From positions 124,001 through 188,000 of the forward strand of contig NZ_JACJGB010000008.1 in assembly GCF_014164775.1 (NCBI RefSeq): a DNA stretch of 64,000 bases. The letters run 5' to 3'. A program made the translations under genes and the position numbers. Shown one piece after another: positions 15,776-24,108 of this stretch (positions within the stretch are counted from its first letter, which is position 1; each line of letters opens with the position of its first letter). Below the pieces are notes generated by a model. It had not been told where the DNA came from. It searched no databases and was given only the letters and a program-made list of their open reading frames with translations. This stretch comes from Tessaracoccus sp. MC1679 (GTDB taxonomy: Bacteria > Actinomycetota > Actinomycetes > Propionibacteriales > Propionibacteriaceae).

Positions 15776-17956
15776 ATGACCGTCCCCCGTTTCACAGACA
15801 TCGAGCTGACCGAGGCGGTCTCGGCTGACGCCGCGGGCAAGTTCGAGGCCATCATCGAGTCCACCGGGCACTCCGCCGGGTGGCAGACCCCCGAGCGCAT
15901 CCTGGTGCCGCCGCTGTACGGCGATACGGACCTCGCCGGCCTCGACTTCCTCGAGACCGCGCCCGGCATCCCGCCGTTCCTCCGCGGCCCCTACGCCACG
16001 ATGTACGTCAACCAGCCGTGGACGGTCCGCCAGTACGCGGGCTTCTCCACCGCTGAGGAGTCCAACGCGTTCTACCGCCGCAACCTGGCCGCCGGCCAGA
16101 AGGGCCTGTCGATCGCGTTCGACCTCGCCACCCACCGCGGCTACGACTCGGACCACCCCCGCGTGGCCGGTGACGTGGGCATGGCCGGCGTCGCCGTCGA
16201 TTCCATCCTGGACATGCGCCAGTTGTTCGACAAGATCCCGTTGGATCAGATGTCTGTGTCCATGACGATGAACGGCGCGGTGCTGCCGGTGCTGGCGCTG
16301 TATGTTGTCGCGGCCGAGGAGCAGGGCGTCAAGCCCGCGCAGCTCGCCGGAACCATTCAGAACGACATTCTGAAGGAGTTCATGGTCCGCAACACCTACA
16401 TCTATCCGCCGGCTCCGTCGATGAAGATCATCGCCGACATCTTCGCCTACACCTCGGCGAACATGCCCCGGTTCAACTCGATCTCCATCTCCGGCTACCA
16501 CATGCAGGAGGCCGGGGCGACGGCGGACATCGAGATGGCCTATACCTTGGCCGACGGCGTGGAGTACATCCGCGCCGGCGAGTCGGTGGGCCTCAACGTG
16601 GACCAGTTCGCGCCTCGCCTGTCCTTCTTCTGGGCCATCGGCATGAACTTCTACATGGAGGTCGCCAAGATGCGCGCCGCGCGCATCCTGTGGGCAAAGC
16701 TGGTGCGCCAGTTCGGGCCGAAGAACCCGAAGTCGATGTCGCTCCGCACCCACTCGCAGACCTCCGGCTGGTCGCTGACCGCGCAGGACGTCTACAACAA
16801 CGTCGTGCGCACCTGCGTCGAGGCCATGGGCGCCACGCAGGGGCACACGCAGTCGCTGCACACCAACGCCCTCGACGAGGCCATCGCGCTGCCGACGGAC
16901 TTCTCCGCCCGCATCGCCCGCAACACCCAGCTGTTCCTGCAGCAGGAGTCGGGCACCACCCGCACGGTGGACCCGTGGGCCGGTTCCGCGTATGTGGAGA
17001 AGCTCACCGAGCAGCTCGCCCGCAAGGCATGGGAGCGGATCCAGGAAGTGGAGCAGGCCGGCGGTATGGCCAAGGCCATCGAGCAGGGCATCCCGAAGAT
17101 GCGCATCGAGGAGGCCGCGGCCCGCACTCAGGCCCGCATCGACTCCGGCCGCCAGCCGGTGATCGGCGTCAACAAGTACAACCTCGACAGCGAGGACCCG
17201 CTCGAGGTGCTGAAGGTGGACAACAAGTCCGTCCGTGCATCCCAGATCGCCAAGCTGGAGCAGCTCCGCGCCGAGCGCAACGAGGCCGAGACCCAGCAGA
17301 TGCTGGAGCGCCTCACCTGGGTGGCAGCGAACCCCGACGCGACAGATCCTGACCGCAACCTGCTCAAGGTGGCCATCGACTCAGCCCGCGCGAAGGCCTC
17401 CCTCGGCGAAATCTCCGACGCGTTGGAGAAGGTTTACGGCCGCTACACCGCTCAGATCCGTACGATCTCAGGTGTGTACAACACCGAAGCCGGCTCCAAC
17501 GAGGACATCGAGACAGCCCGCAAGCTCGTCGAGGAGTTCGAGAAGAAGGAGGGTCGCCGCCCGCGCATCCTCGTGGCGAAGATGGGCCAGGACGGTCACG
17601 ACCGTGGCCAGAAGGTCATCTCCACCGCCTATGCGGATCTCGGCATGGACGTCGACGTAGGCCCGCTGTTCCAGACGCCGGAAGAGGTGGCCCGCCAGGC
17701 CGTCGAATCCGACGTCCACGTGGTGGGTGTCTCCTCCCTGGCCGCCGGTCACCTCACGTTGGTGCCCGCGCTGCGTCAGGAGCTGGACAAGCTGGGCCGT
17801 GAAGATCTGATGATCGTCGTGGGTGGCGTGATTCCGGCCCAGGACTTCGACGAGCTCCGCGAGCACGGCGCAGACGCCATCTACCCGCCCGGCACCATCA
17901 TTCCGGCGGCCGCTGTGGACCTGCTGACCAAGCTGAACGAGCGCCTGGCCGACTGA
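15776..17956 (+). CDS. mutB: methylmalonyl-CoA mutase large (alpha) subunit
   Basis: The 726-residue catalytic subunit. The substrate barrel contains the conserved [20 protein letters not shown] and [16 protein letters not shown] stretches, and the C-terminal cobalamin domain has [11 protein letters not shown] near residue 603, where His is the lower axial cobalt ligand. The ATG at 15776 lies 2 bases after the mutA stop; a longer open frame upstream is a shadow inside mutA. A strong hairpin follows. In many relatives a MeaB-type chaperone follows mutB, but none is present here. Confidence 0.96.
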   Translation: MTVPRFTDIELTEAVSADAAGKFEAIIESTGHSAGWQTPERILVPPLYGDTDLAGLDFLETAPGIPPFLRGPYATMYVNQPWTVRQYAGFSTAEESNAFYRRNLAAGQKGLSIAFDLATHRGYDSDHPRVAGDVGMAGVAVDSILDMRQLFDKIPLDQMSVSMTMNGAVLPVLALYVVAAEEQGVKPAQLAGTIQNDILKEFMVRNTYIYPPAPSMKIIADIFAYTSANMPRFNSISISGYHMQEAGATADIEMAYTLADGVEYIRAGESVGLNVDQFAPRLSFFWAIGMNFYMEVAKMRAARILWAKLVRQFGPKNPKSMSLRTHSQTSGWSLTAQDVYNNVVRTCVEAMGATQGHTQSLHTNALDEAIALPTDFSARIARNTQLFLQQESGTTRTVDPWAGSAYVEKLTEQLARKAWERIQEVEQAGGMAKAIEQGIPKMRIEEAAARTQARIDSGRQPVIGVNKYNLDSEDPLEVLKVDNKSVRASQIAKLEQLRAERNEAETQQMLERLTWVAANPDATDPDRNLLKVAIDSARAKASLGEISDALEKVYGRYTAQIRTISGVYNTEAGSNEDIETARKLVEEFEKKEGRRPRILVAKMGQDGHDRGQKVISTAYADLGMDVDVGPLFQTPEEVARQAVESDVHVVGVSSLAAGHLTLVPALRQELDKLGREDLMIVVGGVIPAQDFDELREHGADAIYPPGTIIPAAAVDLLTKLNERLAD

Positions 17957-17969
17957 TCCCGGCAACGCG

Positions 17970-17999
17970 AGTGGCCCGTCCCCTGAGGGGCGGGCCACT
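17970..17999 (+). terminator. terminator hairpin after mutAB
   Basis: A stem of 13 paired bases with one bulge, AGTGGCCCGTCCCC-TGA-GGGGCGGGCCACT, lies 13 bases after the mutB stop; TTGCC follows. Confidence 0.75.
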
Positions 18000-18000
18000 T

Positions 18001-18346
18001 GCCATTTCCGCTGATCGAGCCAACCGGCCCTACTCCGCTGATCGGGCCGGGCCTACACCGCTGGTTGAGTCAGGGTCGCCCCTCGCGGGGCGCCCGTTCA
18101 GCGCGGAAAATGCCGTATTCAGCTAATCGAGCTGACTAGGTGCGACGGGGCATTTTCGGATTAGCCAACCGGCGCGAAGCGCCAGCTGCGTCGAAACCGA
18201 CCCGCGCTTGTTCATGGGGCTTGGACTGGAGCTTGGAAGGCAGCCCCCGCGGTAGGTGTTCCACCAGATCGGGTCTCGAGCTCCTCAGCGACCCGAGGCC
18301 CACTCTGGAGGAACACCCACCGCAGGCTGGCGGGGTGCCGCGGTCG
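18001..18346. repeat. 346-base gap with several different palindromes
   Basis: No gene is seen. GCGGAAAATGCCG and GGGGCATTTTC flank a short loop near 18098-18160. GCGGTAGGTGTTCC (18249-18262) and GGAACACCCACCGC (18310-18323) flank an inner TCGGGTC/GACCCGA pair. GCTGATCGNGCC occurs twice near 18010 and 18038, and a CCGCTGGTTGAG fragment near 18058 resembles the repeats at 11.3 and 25.8 kb. Confidence 0.6.
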
Positions 18347-18532
18347 TCAGCCGCCCGACTTCCTCCTGAACTCGCGCTTGCCGCCCACCTTGCCGTGGGC
18401 GTGACCCTGGCCGCGGTCCGCCTCGACGCCCTGCGCGGCCGACAGGTGCTCTGCCGCCATCTTGCGCTCGAGGGCCTGGCGCATGGCCTCCTTGGGATCC
18501 AACTTCTCTGTGGGTTGTTCTGACTCTGACAT
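18347..18532 (-). CDS. DUF5302-like small protein (61 aa)
   Basis: A short, charged protein, MSESEQPTEKLDPKEAMRQ at the start and KREFRRKSGG at the end. The spacing of the central ALERK motif and the FRRKSG tail agrees with the actinobacterial family I know as DUF5302, usually 55-65 residues and of unknown role. The ATG at 18532 is preceded by a purine-rich stretch. It is monocistronic and surrounded by palindromic repeats on both sides. Confidence 0.7.
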   Translation of the reverse strand: MSESEQPTEKLDPKEAMRQALERKMAAEHLSAAQGVEADRGQGHAHGKVGGKREFRRKSGG

Positions 18533-18618
18533 GCGGCCCAGCCTACGCGGACGGCGACGGGGCCGGGGCCCAACCGTCGCTCGCTCCCCCGCCCCCTCGA
18601 GGCTTGGCCTCCCCCCTC

Positions 18619-18696
18619 GTGCACGACACACCGTCCGACCCGCTCTCCATGCGCACATGCGACGGCGAGAGGCAGGTGCGACGGCGTGTCGTGCAC
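18619..18696. repeat. palindrome, arms 17 bp
   Basis: GTGCACGACACACCGTC (18619-18635) and GACGGCGTGTCGTGCAC (18680-18696) pair with one mismatch around a 44-base loop. No adjacent transposase. Two GCGACGGCG-type words are repeated in the loop. Confidence 0.7.
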
Positions 18697-18725
18697 CCCG
18701 GTGCGGGCCGCATCAGGGCGGCACT

Positions 18726-18790
18726 CTGCTGGATGTATGGTTCACCACCTGCTGGATGTATGGTTCGCGCCTGCTCGATGTATGGTTCGC
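18726..18790. repeat. three tandem 22-23-bp repeats
   Basis: CTGCTGGATGTATGGTTC recurs at 18726, 18749 and (with one change, CTGCTCG) 18771. The repeats are richer in A/T than the surroundings. They could be protein-binding iterons; nothing adjacent identifies a partner. Confidence 0.75.
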
Positions 18791-18831
18791 GACCGCGGAT
18801 CGCCCCTCACCCCTCTCCCGAGACTCCTTCC

Positions 18832-18888
18832 GAGTGAGATTCCGGGGAGATAGGGCACATACGGGGCCATCTCCCCGGATTCTCACTC
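18832..18888. repeat. hairpin, arms 20 bp, before the flavin reductase gene
   Basis: GAGTGAGATTCCGGGGAGAT (18832-18851) and its inverse (18869-18888) pair at 19 of 20 positions around a 17-base loop. It ends 67 bases before the oxidoreductase start, so it could act as a leader structure or a terminator of upstream transcription. Confidence 0.7.
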
Positions 18889-18955
18889 TCTTCGTCGCCG
18901 CCAGGACCGTGGGCCCCCGGCGGGGGCCTCGTGCCAGCCAAGTAGTCTCAGTCTC

Positions 18956-20032
18956 GTGACGAAGCTCTCCGATTCCCTCGATTTCTCGCACGGCCCCGCC
19001 TGGCGCAACCGCCTCGCACTGGCGCCGCTCACCAACAAGCAGTCCAACCCCGACGGCACGCTCTCGGACACCGAGATCAACTGGTTGCTCGCCCGCGCCC
19101 GCCACGGCTTCGGCATGGTGATGACCGCCGCCGCGTACGTGGCGCAGCCCGGCAAGGCCTGGAACGGGCAGCTCGGAATCAGCGACGAGTCACACCTGGC
19201 TGGTCTCGAGCGGCTGGCCGCGGGCATCCGCGAAGCTGGGGCCGCGTCGCTGGTCCAGATCCACCACGGCGGCGCGAAGGCAGACCCGGACGCATCCGGC
19301 GAGCCCGCCGTCGGTCCCTTCGACGACGCCAGCACGGGCGCGAGGGCGCTCAGCACGGCCGAGATCGAGGACGTGGTGGCCCGATTCGCGGCAGCCGCCG
19401 CCCGTGCCGAGCAGGCCGGATTCGACGGCGTCCAGCTGCATGGGGCCCACGGCTACCTGCTGTGCCAGTTCCTGGACGCGCACAACACCCGCGACGACGG
19501 CTACGGCGGCGACCTCCACGGCAGGTCGCGCATCCTTCGCGAGACCATCGCCGCCGTCCGCGCGGCCACCTCGTCGGACTTCCACCTCGGACTCCGGCTC
19601 TCGACGGAACGATTCGGCCTGAGTACCCCCGAGATCGCACAGCTCAGTGGCGAGCTGATGGCCGAGGGCGGCCTCGACCACCTCGACCTCTCCCTGTGGG
19701 ACGTCACCAAGCTCCCAGAGGGGGCCGCCGACGGCGACGCCCCACTGGTCAGCCACTTCGTCGACCTTCCCCGCGGAGGCACCAGGCTCGGGATCGCGGG
19801 CAAGGTGGGCAGCGGCCCGACGTCGACCGCCGCGCTCGCCACGGGCGTCGACTTCGTCGTGGTCGGGCGCGCCGCCATCGCGGACCAGCGGATCGCCGAA
19901 CGGATCCTGGCCGACGCCCACTACCCCGGGCCGTCGTTCCCCGTCTCCAAGCAGCAGCTCCGCGACAACTGCGTCGGCGAGCCCTTCGTCGAGTACTTCT
20001 CGACGGGGTGGCCACAGCTCGTGGCCAGCTGA
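18956..20032 (+). CDS. old yellow enzyme family NADH:flavin oxidoreductase
   Basis: A 358-residue FMN-dependent ene-reductase. Family marks are the N-terminal RLALAPLTNKQSN, the barrel segments SLVQIHHGG and GVQLHGAHGYLLCQFLDAH, and DDGYGGDLHGRSR, the most conserved stretch of the bacterial OYE group. The start is the GTG at 18956. A ThuA-like gene begins 5 bases after its stop, suggesting an operon. No iron-sulfur domain is attached, so it is of the short type. Substrate unknown, probably an alpha/beta-unsaturated carbonyl or a keto-sugar derivative. Confidence 0.88.
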   Translation: MTKLSDSLDFSHGPAWRNRLALAPLTNKQSNPDGTLSDTEINWLLARARHGFGMVMTAAAYVAQPGKAWNGQLGISDESHLAGLERLAAGIREAGAASLVQIHHGGAKADPDASGEPAVGPFDDASTGARALSTAEIEDVVARFAAAAARAEQAGFDGVQLHGAHGYLLCQFLDAHNTRDDGYGGDLHGRSRILRETIAAVRAATSSDFHLGLRLSTERFGLSTPEIAQLSGELMAEGGLDHLDLSLWDVTKLPEGAADGDAPLVSHFVDLPRGGTRLGIAGKVGSGPTSTAALATGVDFVVVGRAAIADQRIAERILADAHYPGPSFPVSKQQLRDNCVGEPFVEYFSTGWPQLVAS

Positions 20033-20037
20033 CGGCC

Positions 20038-20712
20038 GTGCGCGCGCTGATCGCCAGCGGCACGGGCCGCTACGCGGACCCGTGGCACCCCTTCGACCGG
20101 ACCACGCCCAGGATCGCCGGGGCGCTCGCCGAGGCCGGCTTCATCGTCGAGGTTGACCACGACGTCGACCACGCCATGACCAGCCTCGACGGGGTGGACC
20201 TGGTGGTGGTCAATGCCGGCGACCCGTGGGCGGACACCGACCACCGCCTCCCTCCGGACGCCCCCGGACCCGCCGGCTTGGCGGCCGCTCTCAGCCGCGG
20301 CATCGGTGTGCTGGCGATCCACATCGCGGTGGCGAGCCTGCGGGACTACCCGGACTGGGCTGCCGCCGTCGGCGCCATCTGGGTACCCGAGCGGTCCTGG
20401 CACCCCCCGCTGGACACGGCGACCATCCGGCGCATCTCGATCGAGGAGGATGGCCGGTCCAGCGAGTTCCGGGTGGACGATGAGCGCTACCTCAGCCTGC
20501 AGTTCGTGGGTCGGCGCCACGTGGTGGCCACTCACGCGGGCCCGGGTGGCCCGGAGCCCACCGCCTGGATCCGACGACACGGCGCCGCGCGGGTCGCCGT
20601 CGACCTCCTCGGGCACGACGAGCGCTCCTACGACTCAGGCGGGCACCGCGACCTGCTCCGAGACCTCGCCGTCTGGGCGGGCAGCGGCTCGGGTCCGCTG
20701 CACCACCCCTGA
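20038..20712 (+). CDS. ThuA-like domain protein (224 aa)
   Basis: A class-I glutamine-amidotransferase-like flavodoxin fold of the ThuA (trehalose utilisation) type. The frame carries RALIASGTGRYADPWHPFDR at the N-terminus and LLGHDERSYDSGGHRDLL at the C-terminus, the latter typical of the family. The GTG at 20038 lies 5 bases after the reductase stop; a longer open frame upstream is inside the reductase. The biochemical role of ThuA proteins is poorly known; a link to oxidised sugars is usual. A paralogue lies at 32037-32696. Confidence 0.75.
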   Translation: MRALIASGTGRYADPWHPFDRTTPRIAGALAEAGFIVEVDHDVDHAMTSLDGVDLVVVNAGDPWADTDHRLPPDAPGPAGLAAALSRGIGVLAIHIAVASLRDYPDWAAAVGAIWVPERSWHPPLDTATIRRISIEEDGRSSEFRVDDERYLSLQFVGRRHVVATHAGPGGPEPTAWIRRHGAARVAVDLLGHDERSYDSGGHRDLLRDLAVWAGSGSGPLHHP

Positions 20713-20799
20713 CGCCTGCCGCTGCTCCCGATCCCTGAAGGGTCGCGAACGACCTGACAAGGGTCTCGACATGCGTTGAGTCAGATGGCAGGCTGAACC

Positions 20800-21579
20800 A
20801 TGGACTCTACCCAGGTGCTGGTCAGAGCGGCGGCGGACGTCCTGGAGGCGCCGGCAGCGGGTATCGCACGCACACGGCTGGCTGCGGCTCTCCGCGACGC
20901 GACCGGCACCGACATCGTGTCGCGGGTGAGTTTCACCTGCCGTTCGGTGAGCTTCTTCGTCGACGGCGCCCCGCCAGCGCCGCCGCCACACCTCCTGCCC
21001 ACCCCCGCGGACCTTGCACTGCATCCGCTCACGCGCTTCCAGGCCCGGGTCGGCTCAGCTACGCCTGCTCTGATGGTGGACGCCATGCGCGCCGGACTCG
21101 GGCTCCTCCCCTCCACGATGGGCGTCATCGAACGGCTCGGGCTCAGCGTTCACCAGCTCAGCGTGCCGCTCGACCCCATAAGCGCGTCCTCCCCGTATAC
21201 AGGCTGGGTGCTGGTCTCCGACCACCCGATCACCCAGCGCGCAGTCGAGACGATGGCGGTGTTCCAGCCCCTGCTGCGGGCCCTCGACCGCCACGTCGCG
21301 GCCCTCGCCACCGTCGGAGAAACGGAGGAGGTGTGCCCCCTGACGCCCCGGGAGCGGGTGGTGCTGCAACTGCTGGCCGACGGGCTCACGGCCCAGGCCA
21401 TCGCCACCCGGCTCGCAGTTTCCAAGCGGACGGTCCACAAGCACCTGGAGCACCTGTACCGGAAGTTGGGCGCGGCGGACAGGCTGACGGCGGTGCTACG
21501 GGCGCAGGGGCGGGGATGGCTCCCCGGCCCCATCCCATCAGGTCAGTCCGGCAGCTCCGACGCGCACTCGGCCACGTAG
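20800..21579 (+). CDS. LuxR-type HTH regulator
   Basis: A 259-residue protein. The C-terminal third has a complete LuxR/FixJ helix-turn-helix: CPLTPRERVVLQLLADGLTA followed by IATRLAVSKRTVHKHLEHLY and a KLG(A)ADR tail. The N-terminal 165 residues look like a sensory domain of GAF-like size, but I cannot assign it. No receiver domain Asp is apparent, so it is probably not a two-component regulator. It stands alone on the plus strand and its 3' end overlaps a convergent secreted-protein gene by 37 bases. Confidence 0.82.
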   Translation: MDSTQVLVRAAADVLEAPAAGIARTRLAAALRDATGTDIVSRVSFTCRSVSFFVDGAPPAPPPHLLPTPADLALHPLTRFQARVGSATPALMVDAMRAGLGLLPSTMGVIERLGLSVHQLSVPLDPISASSPYTGWVLVSDHPITQRAVETMAVFQPLLRALDRHVAALATVGETEEVCPLTPRERVVLQLLADGLTAQAIATRLAVSKRTVHKHLEHLYRKLGAADRLTAVLRAQGRGWLPGPIPSGQSGSSDAHSAT

Positions 21580-21968
21580 CCAAGGAGCGATTCCGTCAGA
21601 GACCCGAACTGCGCCTCAGTGAGGTAGCTGAACGGCTTGGGCGCCTTGCCCTTGGCGTATGCGCCGCCGCCGGTGATCGCCTTGGAGTGGATGAGGGGCT
21701 CCTGCTCGAGGCCCTCTGCCTCCATGAACTCCTGAACCGCGGTGTCGGCGGCCCAGCCGCAGGCCTCCTTGAGGTGGTCGGGGATGAGGAACTCAGCGCC
21801 CATGTCGCTCAACGGCATCCAGGCGGTTCCGCCGGCCAGGTGATGCTGATAGGCGGCGTCTGCCCATTGGTCCTTGTAGCAGTGGTGTGCGGAGGCCACC
21901 GTGGTGGTCCCCAGCAGGATGACGGCGCTGGCCGCCGCCGTCTTCAGCAAGATCCTCTTCGCGCTCAT
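21543..21968 (-). CDS. secreted hypothetical protein (141 aa)
   Basis: A signal peptide (KRILLKTAAASAVILLG, cleavage expected after ASA, near residue 27) starts the protein. The mature part begins HHCYKDQWADAAYQHHLAG and is rich in His, Trp and Ala, with three Cys in total. An AGGGGAG ribosome-binding site precedes the ATG at 21968. I do not recognise a domain. Its last 37 bases overlap the LuxR-type gene tail to tail, so the two transcripts are antisense there. Confidence 0.7.
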   Translation of the reverse strand: MSAKRILLKTAAASAVILLGTTTVASAHHCYKDQWADAAYQHHLAGGTAWMPLSDMGAEFLIPDHLKEACGWAADTAVQEFMEAEGLEQEPLIHSKAITGGGAYAKGKAPKPFSYLTEAQFGSLTESLLGYVAECASELPD

Positions 21969-22065
21969 GGTGAGCTCCCCTCTCGTGTCGGGCCCGCTGT
22001 CCGGGCGTGGCACCACACTCCCCCAGCGGGGGCGCACGGGAAATGCGCACAGGTGCGTATCCCGC

Positions 22066-23019
22066 TCAGGGCAGCACAGGCAGCTGGTCGTCGAGGCCAG
22101 GGTAGGAGTCCTGGGCTCCGGGCCGCGTGCAGGCGAAGGCGCCCACACGCGAGGCGAAGCGGGCCGCGTCGACCAGCGTCTCGCCCGCGGCGAGGCGGGA
22201 GACGAGTGCGCCCACGAACGCGTCACCTGCTCCTGTGGAGTCGACGGCGGTGACCGGCGCCGACGGAACCGCGGTCATTTCGGTGTCCCGGCCGACGATG
22301 AGCGAGCCCTGGGCGCCCAGCGTCATCACCACGGACGCCACCCCTGCGCCGACCAGGGCACGCGCCACCTCAGAGTGGGCGTCCTGCTGAGAGGCCTCGC
22401 GTTCGGGGCCCAGCATCGCGAGGACCAGCCCCGCCTCGTGCTCGTTGACCACGAGGGGATCCGCGCGACGGATGACCTCCAGCGGGAGGGCGGTCACGGG
22501 AGCCAGGTTCAGGACGAAGCGGCCGGCGGTCAGCTCCGCGGCCCGGACTGTGCCGGAGGCCGGGATCTCGCCCTGCGCGACGACGACGTCCGCGGCCCGG
22601 ATCGCGTCGGCCGCCTCATCGACGAATGCCGCGTCGACGTGCCCGTTCGCACCCGGCACCACGATGATGGAGTTCTCGCCCACCGCGTCGACCACGACGA
22701 TGGCCAGCCCCGTCGGTCCAGGAACCATCCCCAGGTGCGTCCGGTCGAGCCCGGCCGCGATGATCCCGGACAGCGCCACCTCGGCGTTCGCGTCGTCACC
22801 CACGGCGCCCACCATCGCGACGGTAGCCCCGAGCCGGGCGGCAGCGACCGCCTGATTGGCGCCCTTCCCGCCGGGGCGCATCGACGCGTCCCGGCCCGGC
22901 AGCGTCTCCCCCGGGGTGGGGTGCCTAGCCACCTCGACGGAGAGGTCCGCGTTGATCGACCCCACCACCACGACGGTGCCCGGCATGGTCTCGCCCAGGG
23001 GCTCCGAAGGCGAGGTCAT
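22066..23019 (-). CDS. rbsK: ribokinase family carbohydrate kinase
   Basis: A 317-residue PfkB-family kinase. Features are VVVGSINADLSVEV at the start of the fold, RPGGKGANQAVAAARLGA (substrate-binding GG loop) and TAVDSTGAGDAFVGALVSRL with the catalytic Asp, all close to true ribokinase. It would make ribose 5-phosphate or a related pentose/deoxyribose phosphate. The start overlaps the SorC regulator stop by 4 bases. No ribose transporter is adjacent, so the sugar may enter by a system elsewhere. Confidence 0.88.
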   Translation of the reverse strand: MTSPSEPLGETMPGTVVVVGSINADLSVEVARHPTPGETLPGRDASMRPGGKGANQAVAAARLGATVAMVGAVGDDANAEVALSGIIAAGLDRTHLGMVPGPTGLAIVVVDAVGENSIIVVPGANGHVDAAFVDEAADAIRAADVVVAQGEIPASGTVRAAELTAGRFVLNLAPVTALPLEVIRRADPLVVNEHEAGLVLAMLGPEREASQQDAHSEVARALVGAGVASVVMTLGAQGSLIVGRDTEMTAVPSAPVTAVDSTGAGDAFVGALVSRLAAGETLVDAARFASRVGAFACTRPGAQDSYPGLDDQLPVLP

Positions 23020-23963
23020 GGGGGCGTCGGCCGGCCCAGCAGGGCCTGCGCCGTCGGCTCGTCGGTGACCAGCACGTCAAGGTAGCGGCCGGCGATGGCG
23101 CCGCGGATGGCCTCCACCTTCTCGGCCCCGGCGGCCACGCCCACCACGTTCGGCAGGGCGCGCAGCTCGGCGAGGCTGAGCGAGACCGAGCGGTCCGAGG
23201 CGGACCCGGAGATCTCCTCGCCGCGCCGCCCGAACCAGTGCCCCAGCATGTCGCCCACAGCCCCGGCGGCGGCGTAGGCCGCGACGTCGTCGTCGGTCAC
23301 CATCCCGGTCCGGACCGCCGACCCTCCAGGGCGCACCGCGCCCACCCCAGTCAGTGTCAGCGTGGCGCTGCGGGCCAGGTCAAACACCTTGGCGACGGCG
23401 TCCTCGGTCCGCAGCGACTCCGCCAGCTCGGCGCTCGAGACGAACAGCGGCGACGGGACAGTGCGGAGGCAGCGGACAGCCGCCGGGTTCTCCGCGACGA
23501 GCTGCGCGACGTTGTCGATGGTGCCGGCGGCCGAGGCGAGCGTGACGCCGTCGAGCGACTCGGCGGAGAGCACAGTGAGCGCGCGGGCGACGGTGTCGCT
23601 CCAGCCCACGCCGATCACCACCCCGGGATGCAGGTAGCGCCGGGCGTAGGCCGCCAGCGCGGCCGCCACCCGCTCGTTGGTGCGTTCCCTGCTCAGGGGC
23701 CCGCTCAGCGTGGGCACGACGACGGCGTCGGTCAGCGGTGTCCGCTCGCGCAGCTGCGTGGCCAGTCCGAGGGCGGCCAGGTAGTTGGCGTCCATCTCGA
23801 TCCGCACGATGCCCTGCTGGCGCGCCGTCTCGAGCAGCCGTCCCACCGTCTGCCGCGACACATAGAGCCGCGCAGCCACCTGCGCCTGCGTCAGGCCGTC
23901 CTCGTAGTAGAGCCAGGCCGCGCGGACGGCGAGGTCGAGATCGCCTGCTTCCGGGGTCAGCAT
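23016..23963 (-). CDS. SorC/DeoR-type sugar-binding transcriptional regulator
   Basis: A 315-residue regulator with an N-terminal HTH (AAWLYYEDGLTQAQVAARL followed by VSRQTVGRLLETARQQGIV) and the SorC sugar-phosphate effector domain (VIGVGWSDTVARA, then LTLTGVGAV). The start at 23963 is chosen from family alignment; an upstream ATG would add 19 Arg/Gly-rich residues. It is upstream of and coupled to the kinase gene, and divergent from a long alcohol dehydrogenase gene, so it probably controls both from the 145-base intergenic region. Confidence 0.88.
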   Translation of the reverse strand: MLTPEAGDLDLAVRAAWLYYEDGLTQAQVAARLYVSRQTVGRLLETARQQGIVRIEMDANYLAALGLATQLRERTPLTDAVVVPTLSGPLSRERTNERVAAALAAYARRYLHPGVVIGVGWSDTVARALTVLSAESLDGVTLASAAGTIDNVAQLVAENPAAVRCLRTVPSPLFVSSAELAESLRTEDAVAKVFDLARSATLTLTGVGAVRPGGSAVRTGMVTDDDVAAYAAAGAVGDMLGHWFGRRGEEISGSASDRSVSLSLAELRALPNVVGVAAGAEKVEAIRGAIAGRYLDVLVTDEPTAQALLGRPTPP

Positions 23964-24108
23964 CGCGCCCGGCCTCCTTCGTCGACCACCCCGGCGGCAG
24001 CGCCGTGGGCGGATGCCCAATTGCCTGCCGATAGCTTCTCACGGGGGCGACGCTGGCATAGATTCGAGGGCAATACAGCACACAGTCATGCTCGACGAAG
24101 GAGTAGCA

